Source of the DNA: Bacteriovoracaceae bacterium UBA2394
GTDB lineage: Bacteria; Bdellovibrionota; UBA2394
Assembly: GCA_002343335.1 (NCBI GenBank)
Contig: DDSI01000003.1
Span: forward strand, 1 to 5,831
Direction of reading: 5' to 3'
DNA length: 5,831 nt
This document shows positions 1 to 5,248 of this stretch, in pieces (the stretch's first letter is position 1; each line of letters opens with the position of its first letter). The position numbers and the translations under genes are program-made. The notes beneath the pieces were generated by a model. The model did not search any database, was not told the DNA's origin, and saw nothing but the letters and a program-made list of their open reading frames with translations.

Positions 1-1665
1 GATATGAACAGCGTTTGGATCTTTGGCCAGAGAGACAGAAATTTTTCCACCCTCCGGCTTCGAATATTTGATGGCGTTAGAAATCAGATTTGTAAAAACC
101 TGATCCAGACGAGATGGATCCCAGAGGCCTACCATCTCAACCGAGGGGTTCTCGAATTCCAAAGTGAGATTAGACTTCGTCTTCAATTCTTCCTGCATTC
201 GCTCACAAATTTTTGAAACGAATTTATTCAAATGAACGGTTTCCGGCTGATATCGAAGTTCTCGTCCCGCCGAGATGGCAGACTCCATGAGATCTCGGCT
301 GAGCCGCTCAATTCTTTCGATCTGTTGGGACGTCCGGGTCAATATTTCAAACGTTTCGGAGTTGGGATCTAAGTCTTTTACTAATTGATTCAAGCCCATT
401 TTAGCCGAGGTGAGAGGACTGCGTAGCTCATGCGAGACGAACGCAACAATTTCCTCCCTTTGTCTCTCGCTTTTCGCTTGGAGTTCCATCACTTGTTTTT
501 CATTCTTTCGACGTTCGGTGACGTCTTCTCCGATGGAAGTCACTCCAATGAGATCGCCGACGGAATTGCGAAAAACAGAATCGCGCCAAGAAATTGTCCG
601 TTGTTCTCCTTGGGGCGTGATGATCTCGGCTTCGTGCTCTCGATGGGATTTCTCATTCACCAAAATATTGGAATGAAGATCCATCAGCTTCTGCTGAAGG
701 CTCCGCGGAACAAAATTCGTGAACCAATCAAGGCCCAGAAGTTCTTCCTTTGCCTTTCCAAGAAGACGACAGAGAGCGTCGTTCGCAAATGTAATTCGGC
801 CCTGAAGATTGAGCCCCACCGCGACCAGATTGACGTTATTTAAGAGCTCTCGGTATCGTGACTCAGACTCTCGAAGAGCTTCTTCGACTTGCTTTTGTTT
901 AGTAATTTCACGTCTTACTGCCAGAAACCCTTCGATTGCGCCGGAATCATCGATGATCGGAGTGATGACCGTGCTGACCCAGTAATGGCTGCCATCCTTA
1001 GCTCGATTTCGAATCTCGCCCGTCCAAACGTTGCCTTGAGCAATCGTTGTCCACATTTCCTTAAAGAATGTCTTCGGATGGTTCTTTGAATTTAGAATTC
1101 GATGGTCCTGACCGAGGAGCTCTTCGCGAGAGTATTTTGATATTTCTACAAACTTGTCGTTAACGTAAGTGATTTGGCCGCGCCGATCCGTTTCAGCGAT
1201 GATGTCGAAAACATTGAGTGCTCGATTTTGAGCTTCAAATCTTCGCACTAAATCACGGGCGCTAGCTTCTTGGCTTTTTTTCTCCGTTATATCTCGAAGG
1301 ATCACCAGCGCGCCTAAATTTTGACCCACAGGACCTACAACGAGTCGATATTCGGCCTCGACAAAATGTTTCGCATTTTCAAGTCCCGAAAGTTCATGTT
1401 CGATCCGGAAAGCTTCCTTGGTTTCAAAAAGTTTCTGAAAATTTGATTCTAGAATGCTTCCTAAAGCCCCGATCAGCTCGATCGGTTTCTCTAGAAAATT
1501 TTCAGGATCGCCCTTCAGAAAAGAGACGCCTCCTTGATTAAAGAAGAGGCATCGACAACTTGTATCCACCGCAAAAATGATGTCGGGCGTTTGAAAGAGA
1601 AAGGGTTCCAGCGCAGCAAAACCTTTAGGCCAATCAAATGTTATTCGTGAAGCGAGAGCGCTCAT
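1..1665 (-). CDS. PAS-PAS-PAS sensor histidine kinase, 3' end beyond the window
   Basis: The minus frame is open from an ATG at 1665 to the left edge, giving the first 555 residues of a cytoplasmic sensor kinase. There is no signal peptide or membrane segment. Domains read in order: PAS1 at about 19-130 (ends RDITEKK), PAS2 at about 140-258 (ends REITKQK), PAS3 at about 262-388 (ends EDVTERRK), a coiled linker, then HisKA with the H-box FVSHELRSPLT and phospho-acceptor His412 (codon 430-432). The ATPase domain begins near residue 510, with the N-box NLISNAIKYS around Asn530. The G-boxes and C-terminus lie outside the window. The start is the only ATG before an in-frame stop at 1705-1707. No clear ribosome site precedes it. 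The gene is divergent from the response regulator at 1751, its likely partner. PAS plus HisKA beside a LuxR-type regulator recalls FixL/FixJ. The ligand is unknown, though PAS2 resembles the Aer PAS domain. Confidence 0.93.
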   Translation of the reverse strand, partial: MSALASRITFDWPKGFAALEPFLFQTPDIIFAVDTSCRCLFFNQGGVSFLKGDPENFLEKPIELIGALGSILESNFQKLFETKEAFRIEHELSGLENAKHFVEAEYRLVVGPVGQNLGALVILRDITEKKSQEASARDLVRRFEAQNRALNVFDIIAETDRRGQITYVNDKFVEISKYSREELLGQDHRILNSKNHPKTFFKEMWTTIAQGNVWTGEIRNRAKDGSHYWVSTVITPIIDDSGAIEGFLAVRREITKQKQVEEALRESESRYRELLNNVNLVAVGLNLQGRITFANDALCRLLGKAKEELLGLDWFTNFVPRSLQQKLMDLHSNILVNEKSHREHEAEIITPQGEQRTISWRDSVFRNSVGDLIGVTSIGEDVTERRKNEKQVMELQAKSERQREEIVAFVSHELRSPLTSAKMGLNQLVKDLDPNSETFEILTRTSQQIERIERLSRDLMESAISAGRELRYQPETVHLNKFVSKICERMQEELKTKSNLTLEFENPSVEMVGLWDPSRLDQVFTNLISNAIKYSKPEGGKISVSLAKDPNAVHI

Positions 1666-1684
1666 ATTTGAAAATAAGTTTTTA

Positions 1685-1731
1685 ATTACGGCTTGCGGAT
1701 AGCATTACCCGCTCGACTATTGCTATTACCC
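1685..1731. repeat. direct repeats ATTACCC/ATTACCC/ATTACGG in the divergent spacer
   Basis: The heptamer ATTACCC occurs at 1704-1710 and 1725-1731, and a related ATTACGG at 1685-1691, all in the same orientation. The spacings are 19 and 21 bp, close to two DNA turns, so all three would face the same side of the helix. They surround and overlap the predicted regulator promoter. Such an array is a plausible operator for the adjacent LuxR-type regulator, but the heptamer is short and the third copy is imperfect, so chance is possible. Confidence 0.35.
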
Positions 1732-1741
1732 TTAATATAAA
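1713..1741 (+). promoter_or_regulatory. sigma70-type promoter of the response regulator gene
   Basis: A -35 box TCGACT (1713-1718, four of six consensus bases) and a -10 box TATAAA (1736-1741, five of six) are separated by exactly 17 bp. Transcription would start near 1747-1749, only two to four bases before the ATG at 1751. This gives an almost leaderless mRNA and fits the absence of any Shine-Dalgarno sequence before that ATG. Confidence 0.5.
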
Positions 1742-1750
1742 CCTGCCAAT

Positions 1751-2380
1751 ATGGCGAACATGGACGGCTACCAGTTCTTGGGTCGAAACGTAGTAGGAAA
1801 GGTCCTTCTTGTCGAGGATGATGCAGCTTTGGGGGCGGAAATTCAGGCTGCCCTACAGCGAGCCCGCATCACTTGCGACCACTTTACGACTCTCGACGAG
1901 GCAAAGAAGGCCTTCGATGGGAAGACCTATCATGCCGTTGTGACCGATATTTACTTGGATTCTCAGACTGGGAGTCGGGGAGGATTAGACCTCATTCGGT
2001 ACGTGGAAAGCTCGGGGATTCCAACCTTCATCATGAGCTCAGCGGCTGATTTAAAGATCGCGAAAGAGGGAATGAATCATGGAGCCATTTACCTCTTTGA
2101 GAAGCCTTTCAATCCGGCAGATCTTATCGCCGTTCTAAAAAAGACGTGGGAAGAGCCCCGAGGACTGCAGGCAATTTTGGAGAGGTTTCTGGATCAACAC
2201 GGGCTTACGAACAAAGAAAAGGAAGTCGTGCGACTTCTGATTAAGGGCTTATCCAATAAGGAGATCGCTTCGATGGAAGATAATAGTGATAGAACGATTA
2301 AGTTTCATCTCACCTCTATCTTTGAGAAATGTGGGGTTCAAAGTCGAACCGAGTTATTTAATGCGATCTTCCCGACCTAA
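1751..2380 (+). CDS. two-component response regulator, receiver plus LuxR-type HTH (FixJ/NarL-like)
   Basis: This 209-residue DNA-binding response regulator is probably phosphorylated by the divergent kinase. The receiver domain spans about residues 16-131, with the acidic pair Asp23/Asp24, phospho-acceptor Asp66 (VVTDIYL), the Ser96/Ser97 switch position and Lys118 in EKPF. The loop after Asp66 is slightly long (DSQTGSRGG). The LuxR-type helix-turn-helix covers about 150-207: LTNKEKEVVRLLIKG, then SNKEIA and a recognition region around DRTIKFHLTSIFEKCGV. The first ATG at 1751 is used; a second in-frame ATG at 1760 is possible, since neither has a Shine-Dalgarno sequence, and about 15 residues precede the first receiver strand. 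A good promoter sits so close upstream that the message may be leaderless. The potassium channel gene follows after 15 bp, suggesting a shared transcript. The targets are unknown; autoregulation through the spacer repeats is an inference. Confidence 0.93.
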   Translation: MANMDGYQFLGRNVVGKVLLVEDDAALGAEIQAALQRARITCDHFTTLDEAKKAFDGKTYHAVVTDIYLDSQTGSRGGLDLIRYVESSGIPTFIMSSAADLKIAKEGMNHGAIYLFEKPFNPADLIAVLKKTWEEPRGLQAILERFLDQHGLTNKEKEVVRLLIKGLSNKEIASMEDNSDRTIKFHLTSIFEKCGVQSRTELFNAIFPT

Positions 2381-2382
2381 TT

Positions 2383-2389
2383 AAGAGGG
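2383..2389 (+). promoter_or_regulatory. ribosome binding site fixing the GTG start of the K+ channel
   Basis: AAGAGGG lies between the regulator's stop codon and the GTG at 2396, with a 6-base spacer. No other in-frame start with a comparable site is near, so this supports the GTG start and translation from the same mRNA as the regulator. Confidence 0.6.
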
Positions 2390-2395
2390 TTTGGC

Positions 2396-2815
2396 GTGTA
2401 TCGGGCTCACCACCATTTTGCGAAAGGTTGGAAACATTTCTGGAAGACCATTGGAAAAGTTCTTCGAGATCCTATTTTTCTCGCGCTCACCCTAATTGGA
2501 AATGGAATTTTAATCGTATGTTCCGTTCTGTTTTACGTCTTTGAACAAGGAACTAATCCCAATGTGATTACCGGGTTCGATGCGGCTTACTGGACAATCG
2601 TTACCATTACCACCGTGGGATATGGCGATGTGGCCCCTGTGACAGTCGTAGGGAAAATCGTTTCCATGATCATGATGCTAACAAGTGGCGTGCTCTTTTT
2701 TTCAGTGATCGCGCTCGTGGCGAGTTCATTTGTGGAGCGAGAATTCGAGGTTTTGGAGGCCGAAATCAAAGAGCTTCGAGTCGAAATTAAAAAACTTTTG
2801 GAGCGCCAACAATGA
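2396..2815 (+). CDS. two-TM potassium channel (Ion_trans_2 / KcsA-like pore)
   Basis: This 139-residue protein has the minimal pore architecture of a K+ channel subunit, which would assemble as a tetramer in the inner membrane. A short basic, His-rich N-terminus (residues 1-25, HHH at 5-7) precedes TM1 at about 27-49. The pore helix follows at about 60-72, with the selectivity filter TVGYGD at 73-78. TM2 lies at about 84-112 and contains Gly98 in TSG, a position where a gating hinge is often found. The tail (113-139) is highly charged with heptad-like spacing and is probably a short coiled coil. There is no RCK, cyclic-nucleotide or voltage-sensor domain. Translation starts at GTG with a good ribosome site, 15 bp after the response regulator, so co-transcription is likely. 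The link to the two-component system is by position only; the gating signal is unknown. Confidence 0.92.
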   Translation: MYRAHHHFAKGWKHFWKTIGKVLRDPIFLALTLIGNGILIVCSVLFYVFEQGTNPNVITGFDAAYWTIVTITTVGYGDVAPVTVVGKIVSMIMMLTSGVLFFSVIALVASSFVEREFEVLEAEIKELRVEIKKLLERQQ

Positions 2816-2834
2816 TCGCTGCAAAGAATTTTCT

Positions 2835-3161
2835 CTAAGCGGAGTACGAAACAAATTTTAGCCCCACGATGGAGAGAATGAGCGTACTCAAAAAGAATAT
2901 TCTCCAGAAATCAGGCGCATCTTTAAAAAAAATAATCCCGACAAGGGCAGTGCCAAATGCTCCTAAGCCCGTCCAAATTGCATAGGCCGTGCCGAGAGGG
3001 ATGGCAGTTGTGGCTTTATTTAAAAGGACAAAACTTAGAATCGCACAGATTGCAAAACAGGCCGTGTAGAACCACTTCGAAAAGCCGTCAGAAAGCTTCA
3101 TGAAGGTGGTGAAGCCGATTTCAAAACACCCCGCCGCAAGTAGATAAATCCAAGGATTCAT
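2835..3161 (-). CDS. small multidrug resistance (SMR) family transporter, EmrE/Gdx-like
   Basis: This 108-residue, four-TM protein (about 4-22, 30-49, 57-79, 85-104) has the normal SMR length. Family members work as antiparallel dimers in the inner membrane and export cations in exchange for protons. The essential Glu14 is present in TM1 and Trp63 in TM3 (AYAIWTGLGA). The TM3 signature WTGxGA, Gly11 and Ser43 resemble guanidinium exporters (Gdx, formerly SugE). By contrast the TM1-loop region ETG-type TTFMKLSDGF resembles EmrE's TTLMKFSEGF, and the Trp that follows the Glu in Gdx is Phe17 here. Substrate (guanidinium versus quaternary ammonium compounds) therefore stays open. The start is the ATG at 3161 with a weak GCGGGA site. 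It lies 14 bp after the beta-barrel gene and is probably co-transcribed with it, leaving no room for a guanidine riboswitch of its own. Confidence 0.92.
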   Translation of the reverse strand: MNPWIYLLAAGCFEIGFTTFMKLSDGFSKWFYTACFAICAILSFVLLNKATTAIPLGTAYAIWTGLGAFGTALVGIIFFKDAPDFWRIFFLSTLILSIVGLKFVSYSA

Positions 3162-3175
3162 TTCCCGCTACTAAA

Positions 3176-3784
3176 TCACAAGAACCCAAAGGATACGACA
3201 GCTGAAATCCCAAAATCGTAGATTTTGTCTTCGCTGACAGAGGCGGCCACGATTCGGTCGCGGGTGGAGCTTTGAAATGGAATTTTTCCATAGGCCTCAA
3301 CCCCTAGGCCTAGAGAGTCGATGGGTTTAAGTTCCCCTCGGATTCTCCCGACAAAGCCAAGGAATTTCTCAGCCTTCACTTCGGCGATACCTACATCGTA
3401 AAAGGTCGATTTCAAGGGAATGGCATAAAAAAGTCCCGGTTCCAAATAGAGAGAAACAGGTCCAAGGCCGAGATTGAGAACGCCCGTCACGGGAATGTCG
3501 ACGTAATGGATTTGGCTATCGACGACGGAATAATCAGCACTTCGGGTTTGAAAATCGACTCCTGCACTGACACCGATAAGGTCCATGGGCATGAAGCGCC
3601 CCGCAGCCCCTACCAAATAACCAGGAGCATATTCTCCATCAGAGTCTGAAATGGTGGACCAATTAGCCCCACCTCGAAAATCGATATAAAAAAAGGCCGC
3701 ATGGGCTTCTTTCATTCCGGAGAGAAGTAAAACACTTAAACTGATAAATCCGGCAGCAAAATAATTGGTAAAATAATTTTTCAC
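3176..3784 (-). CDS. outer membrane beta-barrel protein, function unknown
   Basis: This is a 202-residue exported protein. A Sec signal peptide covers residues 1-29, with a hydrophobic core at about 10-23 and a likely signal peptidase I cleavage after AHA29. The mature part, about 173 residues, alternates polar and hydrophobic residues with frequent Gly and aromatic residues, for example YIDFRGGANW, VSAGVDFQTR, LYLEPGLFYAIP and the C-terminal ISAVVSFGFL. Together this is the look of a small eight- to ten-stranded outer-membrane barrel of the OmpW/OmpX/PorT-like type. The chain ends in Leu with Phe next to last, instead of the usual terminal Phe. The start is GTG at 3784, preceded by a perfect AGGAGG. 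The SMR transporter gene follows 14 bp downstream. No enzymatic motif was seen, so a specific role cannot be assigned. Confidence 0.82.
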   Translation of the reverse strand: MKNYFTNYFAAGFISLSVLLLSGMKEAHAAFFYIDFRGGANWSTISDSDGEYAPGYLVGAAGRFMPMDLIGVSAGVDFQTRSADYSVVDSQIHYVDIPVTGVLNLGLGPVSLYLEPGLFYAIPLKSTFYDVGIAEVKAEKFLGFVGRIRGELKPIDSLGLGVEAYGKIPFQSSTRDRIVAASVSEDKIYDFGISAVVSFGFL

Positions 3785-3789
3785 GATGT

Positions 3790-3795
3790 CCTCCT
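3790..3795 (-). promoter_or_regulatory. strong ribosome binding site for the beta-barrel GTG start
   Basis: On the minus strand AGGAGG lies 5 bases before the GTG at 3784-3782. It is the best Shine-Dalgarno match in the window and decides the GTG start. A strong site fits an abundant outer-membrane protein. In the same 67-bp gap a poor promoter candidate can be read (TTGAAT at 3839-3844 and TACGAT at 3818-3823, 15-bp spacer), too weak to annotate. Confidence 0.75.
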
Positions 3796-3851
3796 ATTCG
3801 GTTGAGCGAATATTGTCATCGTAACCATGAGAGCGGCAATTCAATATTAAC

Positions 3852-4301
3852 TTAGGGCTTACTTGAGAGGAGTGGGAACGGAACGACGGCTGATTTTCCT
3901 AACACGCCGAGTAAAGCTTTACATTTTTCGGCGACGCTTCTTTGGCTCAGAATAATTTTTCCACTTTGATGATATGCGAATTGTAAACCAATTCCGAATG
4001 TTACCGGCGCCCACACGAACATCGGAAGTTCTAAGAAATAATGTTCGATCCACGAGTTGCTGAGATCCAGAATCCGCTGAGTGGCCATCAATGTGAGAAC
4101 CCATACTGCGCCCCGCATTCCAGCGCTTGCGACCCCGATACTCGCAGAAGCCAGCGCGCTCAGAATGTACGCCGTGCGACTCGTAGGAATTTCTGAAGAA
4201 TACTCTAGAACTGGCGGGCGTTCGGGCTCTGCTTGCTGCGCATACAAAGGCTGAGCACCCGCGAGAAGAAGGCAAAATAACAGCAGGTGCTTTCGAAACA
4301 T
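3852..4301 (-). CDS. hypothetical exported/membrane protein
   Basis: I do not recognise this 149-residue protein. It begins with a basic-hydrophobic signal sequence (residues 1-21, likely cut after LYA21), followed by a Pro/Glu-rich stretch at 22-41. Two hydrophobic segments follow: an Ala/Ser/Gly-rich one at about 43-74 and one at about 88-110 rich in aromatic residues. A short basic C-terminal region at about 113-145 ends the chain. If the first segment is cleaved, the product would be an envelope protein with two membrane spans. Its ATG overlaps the stop of the upstream gene by one base (TAATG), so translation is almost certainly coupled and the two products probably act together. No catalytic or lipobox motif was seen. 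A 118-residue open frame inside it on the same strand (3919-4275) has an Arg/Ser-rich composition and is judged a shadow. Confidence 0.75.
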   Translation of the reverse strand: MFRKHLLLFCLLLAGAQPLYAQQAEPERPPVLEYSSEIPTSRTAYILSALASASIGVASAGMRGAVWVLTLMATQRILDLSNSWIEHYFLELPMFVWAPVTFGIGLQFAYHQSGKIILSQRSVAEKCKALLGVLGKSAVVPFPLLSSKP

Positions 4302-4828
4302 TATCGACCTTGTTGAGATTGTCTTAACGCGATCTGATAAACCGCTTTGAATAGACGATCCGCTTGGAAATATTGAGAATCATAATAAGGCACAGCGGCC
4401 AATTTTTTTTCCTGCGCGGCGATAAGATTTTTATACGTCGTATCTCGATGAGCTTCCCACGTTTTTAAATCCACAGCTTGCCATTGAGTGTACGGGGCAT
4501 TCGCCGGCCAATGGCTGTATCGCTCCCAGACATTTGAGCCATCAGTATAAAGAATTCTATAAATCACCGCGTTGGTTTGCGGATCTTGGCTTACCGGAAT
4601 TTTGAAAAACCATTTACTGTCATCCGCGCCGCGCTCCTTAATATAGTGAGTGAGCCCATTCACGCCCTGAACGTAAATCGGATAGGCCGTGGTGTTGCCA
4701 GAGACAAAATAAGTGTAACCTGGCGAACTTGAAATGGGCTGCCATTGAGCTTGAGCTAGTGCTGGAACTTCGGTTGTCCCAATGAGCACCGTAGAAAAAA
4801 TTGCTAAAAATAAGGCCGTTCTCATCAT
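4301..4828 (-). CDS. hypothetical secreted protein with signal peptide
   Basis: This 175-residue protein is not one I can assign to a family. Residues 1-25 or 1-27 form a Sec signal peptide, with cleavage after ALA25 or AQA27. The mature part begins Trp-Gln and has a Trp/Tyr-rich, strand-prone region at about 28-120. There, short blocks repeat the pattern of an aromatic residue followed by a turn (YTYFVSGN, YPIYVQGVNG, WFFKIP, YRILYTDGSNVWERY). A mostly helical tail covers about 121-175. No Cys is present. Two ATG codons stand in tandem (4828 and 4825); the AGGAG at 4836-4840 has a 7-base spacer to the first, which is preferred. The gene is the first of a tight pair, overlapping the next by one base. 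The mature product should be periplasmic or secreted. Its role is unknown. Confidence 0.8.
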   Translation of the reverse strand: MMRTALFLAIFSTVLIGTTEVPALAQAQWQPISSSPGYTYFVSGNTTAYPIYVQGVNGLTHYIKERGADDSKWFFKIPVSQDPQTNAVIYRILYTDGSNVWERYSHWPANAPYTQWQAVDLKTWEAHRDTTYKNLIAAQEKKLAAVPYYDSQYFQADRLFKAVYQIALRQSQQGR

Positions 4829-4835
4829 AAATCTT

Positions 4836-4840
4836 CTCCT
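4836..4840 (-). promoter_or_regulatory. ribosome binding site of the secreted-protein gene
   Basis: AGGAG on the minus strand lies 7 bases before the first of two tandem ATG codons (4828-4826) and 10 before the second, favouring the first. No convincing promoter could be picked out in the 184 bp upstream (4829-5012). Confidence 0.6.
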
Positions 4841-4899
4841 GCGAAGGGGGATAGCAGGGTTCTCATGGGAGGTCCAGATTTGGACAATGATTAGAAAGT

Positions 4900-5016
4900 G
4901 TGGCAGATAACCCTTCTATTCCTGGATTAACCAAGCGCGCAGGTGTCATAGATTTCGAGAAGCTTGAATCGTTCACAAACGAAGAGCAAATCTTCCGAAA
5001 AATGGATGTGAGTTAG
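4900..5016 (+). CDS. doubtful 38-codon ORF in the intergenic region
   Basis: A GTG at 4900 opens a frame ending at the TAG at 5014-5016. The peptide is soluble and charged, and contains DFEKLESFTNEEQIFRKMD. Its composition and codons look protein-like (acidic and basic residues balanced, no rare runs). However, the upstream AGAAAG is a poor ribosome site and no family is recognised. It could be a small gene, a remnant of a lost gene, or chance. Its last four bases overlap the stop end of the convergent small gene at 5013. Confidence 0.2.
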   Translation: MADNPSIPGLTKRAGVIDFEKLESFTNEEQIFRKMDVS

Positions 5017-5135
5017 GTACAGCCGCGAAGAAGAAAGAGAACGAGCAGAATCGGAATTGGAACTCCAAGGGCCCAAAGAAGAATCCAACCAATTTTCCCT
5101 TGCTGACCGTTTCTTGTATTCAATGGAAGTTTCAT
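5013..5135 (-). CDS. 40-residue single-TM small protein ending in RGCT
   Basis: An ATG at 5135 opens a 40-codon frame ending in TAA at 5013-5015. Residues 1-14 are polar and basic (KLPLNTRNGQQGK). Residues 15-36 form one strongly hydrophobic segment, GWILLWALGVPIP followed by a Leu/Val/Phe run, and the chain ends Arg-Gly-Cys-Thr. The combination of WALGVPIP with a terminal RGCT matches, from memory, unnamed short proteins in many proteobacterial genomes, so this is probably a real gene. It should sit in the inner membrane with a short tail. A GAAGG at 5140-5144 with a 4-base spacer is a modest ribosome site. It lies downstream of the CorA gene on the same strand (113-bp gap), so read-through from corA is possible. 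Function is unknown. Confidence 0.72.
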   Translation of the reverse strand: MKLPLNTRNGQQGKIGWILLWALGVPIPILLVLFLLRGCT

Positions 5136-5224
5136 AACGCCTTCAGTGTATGAAGAAAAATAGAGTACGCATTCAAACGAAAGTCGGCAGGTGTTTCGCT
5201 ATCGAGGTGCGCAACGCGTCAAGG

Positions 5225-5239
5225 GATCAGAAGCTGATC
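5225..5239. repeat. perfect 6-bp inverted repeat just after corA
   Basis: GATCAG (5225-5230), a 3-base loop, and CTGATC (5234-5239) form a small perfect hairpin beginning 9 bases after the corA stop codon. A T-run (5244-5248) follows it only when read on the plus strand, where no gene needs a terminator. On the minus strand no T-run follows, so it is at best a weak terminator or 3'-end stabiliser for corA. Confidence 0.3.
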
Positions 5240-5248
5240 ATGTCTTTT

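Noticed and set aside
4..216. Plus-strand ORF of 70 codons at the left edge
   Set aside because: It is antisense to the kinase ATPase region and has no domain or ribosome site.
410..843. Two overlapping plus-strand ORFs of 88 and 137 codons
   Set aside because: They lie antisense to PAS3 and the HisKA region of the kinase, whose frame gives unmistakable domains. The plus-strand peptides show no motif and are shadows of the CGA/TCG-rich codon use.
889..1089. Plus-strand ORF of 66 codons
   Set aside because: It is antisense to the kinase PAS2 domain and is a shadow frame.
2587..2769. Minus-strand ORF of 60 codons
   Set aside because: It is antisense to the potassium channel filter and TM2, with a low-complexity Thr/Ser-rich product.
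3785..3851. Guanidine or other riboswitch upstream of the barrel/SMR pair
   Set aside because: Only 67 bases are available, no riboswitch-like conserved core was seen, and the SMR gene itself has only a 14-bp leader.
3919..4275. Minus-strand ORF of 118 codons in another frame of the 3852-4301 gene
   Set aside because: The Arg/Ser/Gly-rich product has no hydrophobic or domain pattern. The overlapping frame has a signal peptide and a TAATG junction with its neighbour.
4872..4885. GTCCA-GATT-TGGAC inverted repeat as operator or terminator
   Set aside because: The arms are only 5 bp, there is no T-run and no promoter nearby; it is expected by chance.
4981..4995. GAAGA-GCAAA-TCTTC hairpin as terminator of the small RGCT gene
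   Set aside because: The stem is 5 bp and AT-rich, with no T-run following it on the minus strand.
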